Positions 17,411 through 27,318 are shown, numbered from the stretch's first letter. The stretch: DNA of 64,000 nucleotides from an uncultured Pseudomonas sp. (GCF_946885955.1 NZ_CAMPHI010000013.1:48465-112464), one strand, 5' to 3'. Notes: generated by a model not told the origin, from the sequence alone. Numbers and translations are program-made.

Positions 17411-17866
17411 TCAATTGCTCTCGATCGGCAACACGAAGTTCTTGAATTCGGTGTCTTCGACGAAGCCGATGGACTCGTAAAGCTTGTGCCCGACCACGTT
17501 GTCGATGCTCGAGGCCACGCGCAGGCGCACCGCGTTGGTTTCCTTGGCCATCTGCTTGGCGGTCTGGATCAGGCGGTCGGCGACCAGTTGGCGGCGCGCG
17601 TCTTCGCTGACGTAGATGTCGTTGAGAATCCATACGCGCTTGAGCGATAGCGAGGAGAAGCTGGGATACAGCTGGCAGAAGCCGAGAATCTTGTCCTCGT
17701 CGTCGGGCATCGCCAGATAGATCACCGACTCTTTGCGGCTGATGCGTTTTTCCAGGAACTTGCGCGAGGTCTCCGGGTACGGCAACTGGTCGAACAGTTC
17801 GCGGTATTTGACGAACAAGGGCGTCAGTTGGTCCAGGTGCTCCAGAGTCGCTTGAACGATGCGCAT
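17411..17866 (-). CDS. GNAT-family N-acetyltransferase
   Basis: A 151-residue protein with the GNAT fold: MRIVQATLEHLDQLTPLF (alpha 1), VWILNDIYVSEDARRQLVA (beta 4 and the acetyl-CoA loop, with RR at the pyrophosphate position in place of R-x-x-G-x-G/A) and KLYESIGFVEDTEF (motif B). Substrate unknown. The ATG at 17866 has AGAGG upstream. The gene precedes the eut genes in the same relative position as in P. aeruginosa, but nothing ties its activity to ethanolamine. Confidence 0.85.
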   Translation of the reverse strand: MRIVQATLEHLDQLTPLFVKYRELFDQLPYPETSRKFLEKRISRKESVIYLAMPDDEDKILGFCQLYPSFSSLSLKRVWILNDIYVSEDARRQLVADRLIQTAKQMAKETNAVRLRVASSIDNVVGHKLYESIGFVEDTEFKNFVLPIESN

Positions 17867-17973
17867 ATGAGACCTCTATACGGCAATTGAGTGGGGTACT
17901 GCGGCAAATGGCTTGCTCGGTCAGTAAGCGAGCCCGATGCTGCCCCAGCTTTTTGGAAAGCGCAATCCAAACA

Positions 17974-17993
17974 AGCGTTTGCCGGCAAACGCT
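17974..17993 (-). terminator. Candidate terminator of the eat-eutB-eutC operon
   Basis: A 20-bp perfect palindrome (AGCGTTTGCCGGCAAACGCT) lies 15 bases past the eutC stop; on the minus strand it is followed by TGTTTGG. The T-tract is imperfect, so termination is probable but not certain. Confidence 0.5.
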
Positions 17994-18008
17994 GGTCGGT
18001 AGGGGCTG

Positions 18009-18875
18009 CTAGTCCGTGGGCCTGGCCTCATAGAGTAGGAAATTGGCGGTTTCCGCAGGGCTTTCGTCGTCCAGCGCGGGTACCGTGGCCTCGTCTTTCA
18101 GGTTGACCCCGGAGAGTTTCCGGTGGCATGCCTCGCGCATCAGGTAGAGCAGGCGATGGGCGGCCATGCCGTAGCTGAGACCCTCCAGGCGCACGTTGGA
18201 GATGCAGTTGCGGTAGGCGTCGGTCAGGCCGACCCTGGGCGCGTAGGTGAAATACAGGCCGAGGCTGTCCGGCGAGCTCAGGCCGGGGCGCTCACCGATC
18301 AGGATCACCACCATGCGCGCGCCGAGCAGTTCGCCGACCTCGTCGGCCACCGCGACCCGCGCCTGCTCCACCAGCACCACCGGCGATAACGACCAGCCTT
18401 CCAGGCGCGCCAGCTCTTCCATGCGCGCGAGAAACGGCAGGGTATGGCGATGCACGGCAAGTGCCGAGAGGCCGTCGGCGACCACCACGGCCAGGTCGAT
18501 GCCGCCCGGATGGGCTTCGGCATAGTCGCGCAGCCGCTGCGCCGAGGCGGCGTCCAGGCGGCGGCCCAGATCCGGGCGTTTCAGGTAGGTATCGCGGTCG
18601 CTGGCGGCGCTGTGCAGCACCAGGCTGGCGCGTCCGCGTTCGGCCAGGGCGGCGCTCAGTCCCGGGTGGTCGAAGGCCAGGTGTACGGCGTCGCGGGCCT
18701 GGGCGTGGGCGTACTGGAAATCCAGCAGCGCATTGGTCGGCAGGCTGGTGCCGGCGCGGCCCAGGGCGATGCGCGCGGGAGTCAGGCTGCGCAGGTGCTG
18801 CCAGGGGTTGGCAGTGGCGCCGGAGATTTCCTCGGTCGTGAGCTCGACCTGGGCTTGTGGATTGCTTTCGCACAT
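18009..18875 (-). CDS. eutC: Ethanolamine ammonia-lyase small subunit
   Basis: Small subunit of the adenosylcobalamin-dependent lyase that splits ethanolamine into acetaldehyde and ammonia. The 288-residue protein has the family blocks [41 protein letters not shown] and [18 protein letters not shown] followed by NCISNVR near the end. It starts 13 bases after the eutB stop on the same strand. No carboxysome-like shell genes (eutS, eutM, eutN) are here, so this is the short, non-compartment version of the pathway. It needs B12, whose uptake genes are near the left end of the window. Confidence 0.95.
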   Translation of the reverse strand: MCESNPQAQVELTTEEISGATANPWQHLRSLTPARIALGRAGTSLPTNALLDFQYAHAQARDAVHLAFDHPGLSAALAERGRASLVLHSAASDRDTYLKRPDLGRRLDAASAQRLRDYAEAHPGGIDLAVVVADGLSALAVHRHTLPFLARMEELARLEGWSLSPVVLVEQARVAVADEVGELLGARMVVILIGERPGLSSPDSLGLYFTYAPRVGLTDAYRNCISNVRLEGLSYGMAAHRLLYLMREACHRKLSGVNLKDEATVPALDDESPAETANFLLYEARPTD

Positions 18876-18888
18876 GTTCGGGGCCTCC

Positions 18889-20283
18889 TCAGCGCAGCTG
18901 CGCCAGTGCCTGGCGGAATGCCGGCGGCAGGCTTTCGCCGAAGCGCACGCGGCCGTCGGCCTGGGTGAAAATGCCCATCTTCTGCAACCAGGTTTCGAAT
19001 TCCGGTGCGGGCTTCAAACCCAGCGCCTGGCGCGCGTAGAGCGCATCGTGGAACGAGGTGGTCTGGTAGTTGAGCATGATGTCGTCGGAACCGGGGATGC
19101 CCATGATGAAGTTGATCCCGGCCACGCCGAACAGCGTCAGCAGGGTGTCCATGTCGTCCTGATCGGCCTCGGCGTGGTTGGTGTAGCACACGTCGCAACC
19201 CATCGGCAGGCCGAGCAGCTTGCCGCAGAAGTGGTCCTCCAGGCCGGCGCGGATGATCTGCTTGCCGTTGTACAGGTACTCGGGGCCGATAAAACCGACC
19301 ACGGTATTCACCAGGAACGGCTTGAAATGCCGGGCCACTGCATAGGCGCGGGTTTCGCAGGTCTGCTGGTCCAGGCCATGGTGGGCGTTGGCCGATAGTG
19401 CGCTGCCCTGGCCGGTTTCGAAGTACATCAGGTTGTTGCCCAGGGTGCCGCGTTTCAGCGACAGCCCCGCTTCGTAACCTTCCTGCAATACCTTGAGGCT
19501 GACGCCGAAGCTGGCGTTGGCCGCCTCGGTGCCGGCGATGGATTGGAACACCAGGTCCAGCGGCACGCCGCGTTCGATCGCGGCGATCGAGGTGGTGACA
19601 TGGGTCAGCACGCAGGCCTGGGTGGGGATTTCATAGCGCTGGATGATCGCGTCGAGCATTTCCAGCAGGGCGCAGATCGAGGCGATGTTGTCGGTGGCCG
19701 GGTTGATCCCGAGCATGGCGTCGCCGTTGCCGTAGAGCAGGCCGTCGAGGATGCTCGCGGCGATGCCGGACGGTTCGTCGGTCGGATGGTTCGGCTGCAG
19801 GCGTGTGGACATGCGCCCGCGCAGGCCGACGGTGTTGCGAAAGCGGGTAACCACGCGAATTTTCTGCGCCACCAGGATCAGGTCCTGTACGCGCATGATC
19901 TTCGACACCGCGGCGGCCATTTCCGGGGTCAGGCCGGGGGCCAGTTTGCGCAGCGACTGTTCGTCGGCCTGGTCGCCGAGCAACCAGTCGCGCAGGCCTC
20001 CGACGGTCAGGTGGCTGACGGGGGCGAAGGCGTCGCGGTCATGACTGTCGATGATCAGACGGGTGACTTCGTCGTCTTCGTAGGGGATCAGCGCTTCATC
20101 GAGAAAGTGCTTGAGTGGAATATCGGCCAGGGCCATCTGCGCGGCCACGCGTTCGGCATCACTGTGCGCCGCGACTTCCGCCAGATAGTCGCCGGAGCGC
20201 GCCGGGCTGGCCTTGGCCATGACTTCCTTGAGGCTGTCGAAGCGGTAGGTTTCACCGCCGATGGAGTGGGAAAAGCGGGCCAT
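18889..20283 (-). CDS. eutB: Ethanolamine ammonia-lyase large subunit
   Basis: The catalytic barrel subunit of ethanolamine ammonia-lyase, 464 residues, the usual Pseudomonas length. Diagnostic stretches include [51 protein letters not shown] and [15 protein letters not shown], plus [17 protein letters not shown]. The start at 20283 is preferred over an ATG six bases upstream because AGGAG would then be too close. It is between eat and eutC on one strand; an unusually strong hairpin separates it from eat. Confidence 0.96.
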   Translation of the reverse strand: MARFSHSIGGETYRFDSLKEVMAKASPARSGDYLAEVAAHSDAERVAAQMALADIPLKHFLDEALIPYEDDEVTRLIIDSHDRDAFAPVSHLTVGGLRDWLLGDQADEQSLRKLAPGLTPEMAAAVSKIMRVQDLILVAQKIRVVTRFRNTVGLRGRMSTRLQPNHPTDEPSGIAASILDGLLYGNGDAMLGINPATDNIASICALLEMLDAIIQRYEIPTQACVLTHVTTSIAAIERGVPLDLVFQSIAGTEAANASFGVSLKVLQEGYEAGLSLKRGTLGNNLMYFETGQGSALSANAHHGLDQQTCETRAYAVARHFKPFLVNTVVGFIGPEYLYNGKQIIRAGLEDHFCGKLLGLPMGCDVCYTNHAEADQDDMDTLLTLFGVAGINFIMGIPGSDDIMLNYQTTSFHDALYARQALGLKPAPEFETWLQKMGIFTQADGRVRFGESLPPAFRQALAQLR

Positions 20284-20333
20284 GTGCATGGGCTCCTGGA
20301 ACGGCTGACTGGTTATATTCTGCAATGATCAAG

Positions 20334-20359
20334 CCTGCGCCGACCGTGGTCGGCGCAGG
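20334..20359 (-). other. Strong 12-bp hairpin between eat and eutB
   Basis: CCTGCGCCGACC (20334-20345) pairs perfectly with GGTCGGCGCAGG (20348-20359). There is no T-run after it, so it is more likely an mRNA-stability or processing hairpin within the operon than a full terminator. It could lower or protect eutBC message relative to eat. Confidence 0.5.
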
Positions 20360-20364
20360 TTCAC

Positions 20365-21735
20365 TCAGGCGCCGGTGAGCATCACATCGACCGGGGCGTC
20401 GGAACGTTGTTGGTGGGTCAGTTGGAAGTAGATGAAGCCAAGGCCCATGAAGGCGGTGAAGACCACGGCGATCAGCATATTGAACCAGATCATCGCCACC
20501 AGGCAGACCAGCGCCAGCAGCAGGGCGATGCCCGGCACGATCGGGTAGCCGGGCGCGCGGAAGGTCCGCTCCAGGTCAGGCTCGGTTTTGCGCAGCTTGA
20601 ACAGGCTGAGCATGCTCATGATGTACATCACGATGGCGCCGAATACCGCCATGGTGATCATCGCCGCGGTCAGGCTCATGCCTTGCAGGTTGACCAGACC
20701 GTCGCTGTAGATCGCCGCGATGCCGATTACCCCGCCGGCGAGAATCGCCCGGTGCGGAGTCTGGAAGCGGTTCAGCTTGGCCAGGCCCTTGGGCAGGTAG
20801 CCGGCGCGGGCGAGGGCGAAGAACTGTCGCGAATAGCCGAGGATGATGCCGTGGAAGCTTGCCACCAGGCCGAACAGGCCAATCCATACCAGCATGTGCA
20901 TCCAGCTGGAATTCTCGCCGACCACCGCTTTCATCGCCTGCGGCAGCGGATCGTTGATGTTCGACAGCTCGCGCCAGTCGCCGACGCCGCCGGCCATGAT
21001 CATCACCCCGAGAGCGAGGAACACCAGGGTCAGAATGCCGCTGAGGTAGGCCTTGGGAATGGTGCGCTTGGGGTCCTTGGCTTCTTCGGCGGCCATGGCC
21101 GCGCCCTCGATGGCGAGGAAGAACCAGATGGCGAAGGGAATCGCGGCGAAAATCCCGGCGATCGAGGCGCTGCTGAAGCTGTCCGAGCCGGCCCAGCCAT
21201 TCAGCGCGAAGTTGCTGAAGCTGAAGCCCGGCGCGACCACGCCCATAAACACCAGCAACTCGGCCACCGCCAGTACCGTGACCACCAGCTCGAAGGTCGC
21301 GGCGATGCTGACGCCGAGGATATTCAGGGTCATGAACACGAAATAGGCGCCGACCGCCGCGTGTTTCGGGTCGAGTTCGGGGAACTGCACATTGAGGTAG
21401 GCGCCGATCGCCATGGCAATGGCGGGTGGTGCGAAGACGAACTCGATCAGGGTGGCGAGCCCGGCGATCAGGCCACCTTTTTCGCCGAACGCGCGTCGGC
21501 TATAGGCGAAGGGACCGCCCGCATGGGGAATCGCGGTGGTCAGTTCGGTAAAGCTGAAGATGAAGCAGGTGTACATCGCCGCGACCATTAGCGTGGTGGC
21601 CAGAAAGCCCAGGGTGCCTGCGCTGCCCCAGCCGTAGCTCCAGCCGAAATACTCGCCGGAAATTACCAGGCCGACGGCGATGCCCCATAGATGCAGGGTG
21701 CCGAGCGTGGGTTTGAGTTGTGTCGTGGAAGTCAT
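20365..21735 (-). CDS. eat: Ethanolamine permease
   Basis: A 456-residue APC-superfamily transporter with about 12 membrane helices. The N-terminal block LGTLHLWGIAVGLVISGEYFGWSYGWG and TELTTAIPHAGGPFAYSRRAFG are characteristic of the Pseudomonas/Rhodococcus ethanolamine permease. The start at 21735 gives the known MTSTTQLKPT-like N-terminus; 16 in-frame upstream residues are excluded. A sigma-54 promoter candidate lies 45-59 bases upstream, consistent with induction of eat-eutB-eutC by EatR. Confidence 0.93.
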   Translation of the reverse strand: MTSTTQLKPTLGTLHLWGIAVGLVISGEYFGWSYGWGSAGTLGFLATTLMVAAMYTCFIFSFTELTTAIPHAGGPFAYSRRAFGEKGGLIAGLATLIEFVFAPPAIAMAIGAYLNVQFPELDPKHAAVGAYFVFMTLNILGVSIAATFELVVTVLAVAELLVFMGVVAPGFSFSNFALNGWAGSDSFSSASIAGIFAAIPFAIWFFLAIEGAAMAAEEAKDPKRTIPKAYLSGILTLVFLALGVMIMAGGVGDWRELSNINDPLPQAMKAVVGENSSWMHMLVWIGLFGLVASFHGIILGYSRQFFALARAGYLPKGLAKLNRFQTPHRAILAGGVIGIAAIYSDGLVNLQGMSLTAAMITMAVFGAIVMYIMSMLSLFKLRKTEPDLERTFRAPGYPIVPGIALLLALVCLVAMIWFNMLIAVVFTAFMGLGFIYFQLTHQQRSDAPVDVMLTGA

Positions 21736-21779
21736 CGAGTACCCGCCCAAAGTAGTGGTATAGACCAGGAGGTATGCAG

Positions 21780-21794
21780 GCAACGCCTATGCCA
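21780..21794 (-). promoter_or_regulatory. Sigma-54 promoter candidate of the eat-eutBC operon
   Basis: On the minus strand TGGCATAGGCGTTGC keeps the invariant GG and GC dinucleotides of the -24/-12 consensus (TGGCAC-N5-TTGC) with exact 10-base spacing. Transcription would start near 21768, about 33 bases before the eat ATG. A 7-bp inverted repeat (CCGCGAC-N5-GTCGCGG, 21796-21814) abuts it. RpoN dependence of this operon is known in P. aeruginosa. Confidence 0.8.
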
Positions 21795-21875
21795 GCCGCG
21801 ACGGGTGGTCGCGGCGGACAGGGCGTTTTGCGTTTTTAGCTAAGTGGAAGGCGCTTTTAGCGCAGAGGCGTGAGC

Positions 21876-23396
21876 TTAGAAGAAGCCGAGCGGGTTGATG
21901 TCGTAGCTCACCAGCAGGTTTTTTGTCTGCTGATAGTGCTCGAGTGCCACTTTATGGGTCTCGCGGCCGACGCCGGACTTCTTGTAGCCACCGAATGCCG
22001 CATGCGCCGGGTACAGGTGGTAACAGTTGGTCCATACACGACCGGCCTTGATCGCCCGGCCCATGCGGTAGGCGCGGTTGATGTCGCGGGTCCAGAGGCC
22101 GGCGCCGAGGCCGAACTCGGTGTCGTTGGCGATCGCCAGGGCTTCGGCTTCGTCCTTGAAGGTGGTGACGCTGACCACCGGGCCGAAGATTTCCTCCTGG
22201 AACACGCGCATCTTGTTGTGGCCCTTGAGCAGGGTCGGCTGGATGTAATAGCCGCCGGTCAGCGTGCCGCTGAGTTTTTCCACCGCGCCGCCGGTGAGCA
22301 GTTCGGCGCCTTCCTGCTTGGCGATTTCCAGATAGCTGAGGATCTTGTCGAATTGCTGCTCGGAGGCCTGGGCGCCGACCATGGTGTCGGTGTCCAGCGG
22401 GTCGCCGCGCTTGATCTGCTCGACCTTCTTCATCACCTCGGCCATGAACGCCGGGTAGATCGACTCCTGCACCAGTGCGCGCGATGGGCAGGTGCACACC
22501 TCGCCCTGATTGAAGAACGCCAGCACCAGGCCCTCGGCGGCCTTTTCGATAAAGCTCGGCTCGGCCTGCATGATGTCTTCGAAGAAGATGTTCGGCGACT
22601 TGCCGCCCAGTTCCACGGTCGACGGGATGATGTTCTCGGCGGCGCATTTCAATATGTGCGAGCCGACCGGGGTGGAGCCGGTGAAGGCGATCTTGGCGAT
22701 GCGCTTGCTGGTCGCCAGGGCCTCGCCGGCCTCTTTACCGAAGCCTTGCACCACGTTGAGCACGCCCGGCGGCAGCAAGTCGCCGATCAGCTCCAGCAAT
22801 ACGCTGATGCCCAGCGGCGTTTGCTCGGCCGGTTTGAGCACCACGCAGTTGCCGGCGGCCAGGGCCGGGGCGAGTTTCCAGGCGGCCATCAGCAGCGGGA
22901 AGTTCCACGGGATGATCTGCCCGACCACGCCGAGTGGCTCGTGGATGTGATAGGCCACGGTGTTGCCGTCGATTTCGGCGGCGCTGCCTTCCTGGGCGCG
23001 CAGGCAGCCGGCGAAGTAGCGGAAGTGGTCGGCGGCCAGGGGGATATCGGCGTTCAGGGTTTCGCGTACGGCTTTGCCGTTGTCCCAGGTCTCGGTGATC
23101 GCCAGCATTTCCAGGTTGGCTTCGATACGGTCGGCGATCTTCAGCAGGATCAGCGAGCGCTCCTGCACCGAGGTTTTGCCCCAGGCGTCGGCGGCGGCAT
23201 GGGCGGCGTCCAGCGCCTTGTCGATGTCGGCGGCGGTGGAGCGGGGGAATTCGGCGATCGGCAGGCCATTGACCGGCGAGGTGTTGGTGAAATATTGGCC
23301 GCCGAGCGGGGCGACGAACTCGCCGCCGATGTAGTTGCCATAACGCGCCTTGAAGGAAACGAGGGCGCCTTCGGTACCGGGGTGGGCATAACGCAT
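21876..23396 (-). CDS. exaC: Aldehyde dehydrogenase for acetaldehyde (ExaC/AldB type)
   Basis: A 506-residue NAD-dependent aldehyde dehydrogenase. Active-site residues are present: N165 in IIPWNFPL, E262 in [11 protein letters not shown] and C301 in [13 protein letters not shown]; the FTGSTPVG nucleotide loop is at 238-245. The full-length sequence, [16 protein letters not shown] start and INPLGFF end match the Pseudomonas ExaC/AldB group. Lying upstream of eat and divergent from eatR, it most likely oxidises the acetaldehyde made by EutBC to acetate. It may also act on other aldehydes or hydrazones, as its P. aeruginosa homologue has been reported to do. Confidence 0.93.
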   Translation of the reverse strand: MRYAHPGTEGALVSFKARYGNYIGGEFVAPLGGQYFTNTSPVNGLPIAEFPRSTAADIDKALDAAHAAADAWGKTSVQERSLILLKIADRIEANLEMLAITETWDNGKAVRETLNADIPLAADHFRYFAGCLRAQEGSAAEIDGNTVAYHIHEPLGVVGQIIPWNFPLLMAAWKLAPALAAGNCVVLKPAEQTPLGISVLLELIGDLLPPGVLNVVQGFGKEAGEALATSKRIAKIAFTGSTPVGSHILKCAAENIIPSTVELGGKSPNIFFEDIMQAEPSFIEKAAEGLVLAFFNQGEVCTCPSRALVQESIYPAFMAEVMKKVEQIKRGDPLDTDTMVGAQASEQQFDKILSYLEIAKQEGAELLTGGAVEKLSGTLTGGYYIQPTLLKGHNKMRVFQEEIFGPVVSVTTFKDEAEALAIANDTEFGLGAGLWTRDINRAYRMGRAIKAGRVWTNCYHLYPAHAAFGGYKKSGVGRETHKVALEHYQQTKNLLVSYDINPLGFF

Positions 23397-23469
23397 GGTG
23401 AGAATCTCCTGGCTTTTATCTTTATTGGGGAGGCGCCTAGTGTCTCGAAACGAATGCTTGTCGCTTTCA

Positions 23470-23538
23470 GTGGGAGGGGCTTTAGCCGCGATTGATCTTG
23501 ATAGCGCTGAAAAGCATCGCGGCTAAAGCCCCTCCCAC
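23470..23538. repeat. REPIN-like hairpin, copy 1
   Basis: A 23-bp sequence starting GTGGGAGGGGCTTTAGCC (23470-23492) is followed after 23 bases by its exact inverted complement (23516-23538). It lies in the exaC-eatR gap, inside the predicted exaC leader. A second copy lies at 25832-25914, on the other side of eatR. The sequence is a common Pseudomonas REP type. Confidence 0.88.
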
Positions 23539-23559
23539 GACTGGCGTCGAACCGACATC

Positions 23560-23574
23560 ACAGGGCGCGTGCCA
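23560..23574 (-). promoter_or_regulatory. Weak sigma-54 promoter candidate of exaC
   Basis: TGGCACGCGCCCTGT on the minus strand has a perfect -24 half (TGGCACG) but GT instead of GC at -12. Direct repeats CTTGTACC at 23662-23669 and 23695-23702, 33 bases apart, lie about 90-140 bases upstream, the range expected for activator sites. Both points are inference. Confidence 0.35.
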
Positions 23575-23825
23575 AGGACTAGAGCAAGGCCTGGGCCAGT
23601 TGCCGGAAAAGCCCGTTGCAGAGCCTTGGGTCGGGATTCTCGGATAGGCGTGGAATGACGGCTTGTACCGTCCGGGGTGCAGCTTGGGTGACAACTTGTA
23701 CCAGCCGCGATACAGCGTCATGACTCGCCGGTCAGCTCGCCTTGCAAAGGCTTGGCGCCTGGGGGATGCTGCCGCACACGGACGAAGTTCGAACAGGTGC
23801 GACTCCAAAGCGGAGAACAATAACA

Positions 23826-25724
23826 ATGCACAATCACGCAAGCCGCCATGCCCAGCAGGTGCTGACCGTGGCCCAGGGCCGCAGTCCAGCCGCCGGCCCG
23901 GCCGCCGACCCTTCGGTGGCGCGCTCCTGGTTACGTTGCCTGGAGCAATACCGCCTCGACCCGGCCCTCGCGTCGGCCCCGGCGGTACTCGAACACGCGC
24001 ACATGCTCGAACGCCGCGAACAGTTGCGCCAGGTGCTGGAGATTTCCAGCAACGAAATGAACAGCCTGCATCGTCAACTGGCCGGTTCCGGCCATGCCGT
24101 GCTGCTCACCGATGCCCGCGGGGTGATTCTCAACTGTGTCACCCAGCAGGCGGAAAAACGCACCTTCGAACAGGCCGGCCTGTGGCTGGGCGCGGACTGG
24201 AGCGAAGCCTGCGAAGGCACCAACGGCATCGGCACCTGTCTGGTCGAGCGCCAGCCGCTGACCATCCACCAGAACGAACACTTCCGCAGCCGCCACACCG
24301 GCCTGACCTGTTCGGCGAGCCCGGTATTCGACCCCCATGGCGAACTGTTGGCGGTGCTCGACGTATCCTCGGCGCGCCACGACGTGTCGCGGCAAAGCCA
24401 GTTCCATACCATGGCCCTGGTCAACCTGTCGGCCAAGGTCATCGAAGGCTGTCACTTCATGCGCAGCTATGAAGGCGAATGGCTGCTGCGTTTCCATGCC
24501 CAGGCCGAATATATTGGCCAGTTCAGTGAGGGCCTGCTGGCCTTCGACGGCGACGGGCGGATCAGCGCGGTAAACCAGAGCGCGATCAACCTGCTCGGCT
24601 TGCCGCGTCAGCGCCTGCTCGGGCGCACCCTGCTGGAGATTTTCGACTGCCGCCTGGACGACCTGCTCGGCCGCGCCTCGCCGCAACCGGCGGCCAGCTG
24701 GCCGCTGTACACGCAAAAAGGCAAGCAGCTGTTCGCCATGCTGCGCGGCCAGCCGCCGCGCCGCAGCCAGGCGCTGGGCGCGCAGGTTTTGGCGACGCCC
24801 GGGTTGTGCCTGGCCGATCTCGCCCTGCAGGCGGATTTCCGTCGCGCGCTGCGGGTCTACGAGCGTGACGTGCCGCTGTTGATCGGCGGCGAAACCGGCA
24901 CCGGCAAAGAAGCCTTCGCCAAGGCCTTGCATCAGGTCAGCTCGCGCGGTGGCAAACCCTTTGTCGCGCTCAACTGCGCGGCGATTCCCGAAAGCCTGAT
25001 CGAGAGCGAACTATTCGGCTACCGCGGCGGCAGCTTCACCGGCGCGCGCAAGGAGGGCATGCGCGGCAAGCTGCAACAGGCCGACGGCGGCACCTTGTTC
25101 CTCGACGAAATCGGTGACATGCCGCTGGCGTTGCAAACCCGGCTGTTGCGTGTGCTGGAAGAACGGCAGATCGAACCCATCGGCGGCGAAACCCAGGCCA
25201 TCGACGTGCGGGTGATCAGCGCCAGCCACCGCGACCTCGGCGAGCGGGTCGCCAGCGGCGAGTTTCGCGAAGACCTGTATTACCGCCTCAATGGCCTGGA
25301 GCTGCAGTTGCCGCCGTTGCGCGAACGCGGCGACAAGCGTGAGTTGCTGGATTTTCTGCTCGCCGAGGAAGCCCGTGGACTGCCCCTGCGTGTGGATGAA
25401 CGGGCCGGCAAAGCCTTGCTCGACTATGCCTGGCCGGGCAACGTGCGCCAGCTGCGTAATGTGTTGCGCACCTTGGCCGCGCTCTGCGACAACAGCCTGA
25501 TCCGTTTTGCCGATCTGCCCGCGCCGATCCGCCACGCACCCGCGGCGCTGGCGCCCGCCGCAGCGGTCAAACCCGACCAGCTCGGCGATGCCGAACGCAC
25601 GGCGCTGCTCGCGGTGCTCGACGCCCAGCATTGGCATATGAGTCGCGCCGCCGAGCAACTCGGCATCAGCCGCAATACGCTGTATCGCAAACTGCGCAAA
25701 CACGCGATCGCCCGGCGGGGATAA
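23826..25724 (+). CDS. eatR: Sigma-54 activator EatR (AcoR type)
   Basis: A 632-residue enhancer-binding protein: N-terminal GAF-like sensor (about 50-210), PAS-like segment (about 228-330), AAA+ domain with Walker A GETGTGKE at 355-362, the sigma-54 contact loop as GSFTGA (402-407, instead of GAFTGA) and Walker B GGTLFLDEIGD, then a Fis-type helix-turn-helix (AAEQLGISRNTLYRKLRKH). It is divergent from exaC-eat-eutBC; the homologue at this place in P. aeruginosa activates ethanolamine catabolism with RpoN. The ATG at 23826 has GGAG ten bases upstream. Confidence 0.92.
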   Translation: MHNHASRHAQQVLTVAQGRSPAAGPAADPSVARSWLRCLEQYRLDPALASAPAVLEHAHMLERREQLRQVLEISSNEMNSLHRQLAGSGHAVLLTDARGVILNCVTQQAEKRTFEQAGLWLGADWSEACEGTNGIGTCLVERQPLTIHQNEHFRSRHTGLTCSASPVFDPHGELLAVLDVSSARHDVSRQSQFHTMALVNLSAKVIEGCHFMRSYEGEWLLRFHAQAEYIGQFSEGLLAFDGDGRISAVNQSAINLLGLPRQRLLGRTLLEIFDCRLDDLLGRASPQPAASWPLYTQKGKQLFAMLRGQPPRRSQALGAQVLATPGLCLADLALQADFRRALRVYERDVPLLIGGETGTGKEAFAKALHQVSSRGGKPFVALNCAAIPESLIESELFGYRGGSFTGARKEGMRGKLQQADGGTLFLDEIGDMPLALQTRLLRVLEERQIEPIGGETQAIDVRVISASHRDLGERVASGEFREDLYYRLNGLELQLPPLRERGDKRELLDFLLAEEARGLPLRVDERAGKALLDYAWPGNVRQLRNVLRTLAALCDNSLIRFADLPAPIRHAPAALAPAAAVKPDQLGDAERTALLAVLDAQHWHMSRAAEQLGISRNTLYRKLRKHAIARRG

Positions 25725-25831
25725 CTGGCGCCGCCTGCGACGGTCTGCCGAGAACGGCACGGGGCGCTGTGCTAATCTGCGGCGAGTTTTTCACGGCCCT
25801 GGTGTCGCGCACGAATCATCTGTCGCTTTCC

Positions 25832-25914
25832 GTGGGAGGGGCCGGGCGGCGCTCCGCTTTAGCCGCGATGTTTTCAGCGCCTTTAAGGTCCGTCGCGGCT
25901 AAAGCCCCTCCCAC
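25832..25914. repeat. REPIN-like hairpin, copy 2, with an inserted arm
   Basis: The same repeat as at 23470-23538: right arm 25893-25914 is intact (TCGCGGCTAAAGCCCCTCCC), while the left arm (25832-25868) is split by a 15-base GC-rich insertion after GTGGGAGGGG. It sits between eatR and mpl, where the 238-bp gap holds nothing else recognised. Confidence 0.85.
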
Positions 25915-25962
25915 CGCCCTCACGACACTAGAAGCCTGATCGGTCCGTTTTCGAGGTTATTC

Positions 25963-27315
25963 ATGCATATCCATATTCTCGGTATCTGCGGCACCTTTAT
26001 GGGCTCGCTGGCCGTGTTGGCCAAGGAATTGGGCCATCGCGTCACTGGTTCCGACGCCAATGTCTACCCGCCGATGAGCACCCAACTCGAAGCCCAGGGC
26101 ATCGAGCTGACCCAGGGCTACGATGCCGCGCAGCTGCAGCCCGCACCGGATCTGGTGGTGATCGGCAACGCCCTGTCGCGCGGCAATCCGGCGGTGGAGT
26201 ATGTGCTCAATCAAGGGTTGCCTTATGTCAGCGGCCCGCAATGGCTGGCCGACCATGTGCTGCAGGGGCGTTGGGTGCTGGCAGTGGCCGGCACCCACGG
26301 CAAGACCAGTAGCAGCAGCATGCTGGCCTGGGTGCTGGAACATGCCGGCATGAGCCCGGGTTTTCTGATCGGCGGCGTGCCGCAGAACTTCGGCATCTCC
26401 GCACGCCTGGGCGGCACGCCGTTCTTCGTGGTCGAGGCTGATGAGTACGACAGCGCCTTCTTCGACAAGCGCAGCAAGTTCGTCCACTACCGCCCGCGCA
26501 CCGCGATCCTGAACAACCTTGAGTTCGATCACGCGGATATCTTCCCTGATCTCGCCGCCATCGAACGGCAATTCCACCATCTGGTGCGGACCATTCCCGG
26601 CGACGGCCTGATCATCCATCCGCGCAGCGAAAGCGCGCTGCAGCGGGTGATCGCCATGGGCTGCTGGACCCCCGTGCAGACCACCGGCGAGGGCGGCCAA
26701 TGGCAGGCGCGTCTGCTCAGCGCCGACGGTTCGCGCTTCGAAGTGAGCTTCGAAGGCAAAGCCGCCGGTGTGGTGGATTGGCAATTGACCGGCCAACACA
26801 ACGTCGCCAACGCCCTGGCGGTTCTGGCGGCGGCGCGGCATGTCGGCGTGGTGCCGGAGCTGGGCGTCGCCGCGTTATGCAGCTTTATCAACGCCAAACG
26901 GCGCATGGAGAAGGTCGCCGAAGTGAATGGCGTGACCATTTTCGACGACTTCGCCCATCACCCGACGGCTATCGCCACCACCCTCGACGGCCTGCGCAAG
27001 CGCATCGGCGATGCCAAGCTGATCGCCATCGTCGAGCCGCGTTCCAACTCGATGAAGCTCGGCGCGCACCGCGCCGGTCTGCCGGAGTCGGTGGCGCAGG
27101 CCGACTCGGTGTACTGGTACGCGCCGGCCAATCTGGGCTGGGACCTGGCCGCCACGGTCGCGTCTTCTACCGTGCCGACCCAGGTCTGCGATTCGCTGGA
27201 GGCGATTATCAAAGGGGTAAAGGCCGAGGCCGCGCCAGGCACTCAGGTGGTGGTGATGAGCAACGGCGGTTTCGGCGGTTTGCATGGCAAGCTGGCCGTG
27301 GCTTTGGAGGGCTAA
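25963..27315 (+). CDS. mpl: UDP-MurNAc:tripeptide ligase Mpl (murein recycling)
   Basis: Mpl joins recycled L-Ala-D-Glu-meso-DAP to UDP-N-acetylmuramate, saving turned-over peptidoglycan. The 450-residue Mur-ligase has MHIHILGICGTFMGSLA at the start, the ATP loop GTHGKT (110-115), VVEADEYDSAFFDKRSKF and FDDFAHHPTAI (the Mur-ligase histidine region), and EPRSNSMKLG. The combination with GTFMGS is specific to Mpl rather than MurC. It is followed three bases later by ubiX in one operon. Confidence 0.96.
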   Translation: MHIHILGICGTFMGSLAVLAKELGHRVTGSDANVYPPMSTQLEAQGIELTQGYDAAQLQPAPDLVVIGNALSRGNPAVEYVLNQGLPYVSGPQWLADHVLQGRWVLAVAGTHGKTSSSSMLAWVLEHAGMSPGFLIGGVPQNFGISARLGGTPFFVVEADEYDSAFFDKRSKFVHYRPRTAILNNLEFDHADIFPDLAAIERQFHHLVRTIPGDGLIIHPRSESALQRVIAMGCWTPVQTTGEGGQWQARLLSADGSRFEVSFEGKAAGVVDWQLTGQHNVANALAVLAAARHVGVVPELGVAALCSFINAKRRMEKVAEVNGVTIFDDFAHHPTAIATTLDGLRKRIGDAKLIAIVEPRSNSMKLGAHRAGLPESVAQADSVYWYAPANLGWDLAATVASSTVPTQVCDSLEAIIKGVKAEAAPGTQVVVMSNGGFGGLHGKLAVALEG

Positions 27316-27318
27316 ACC

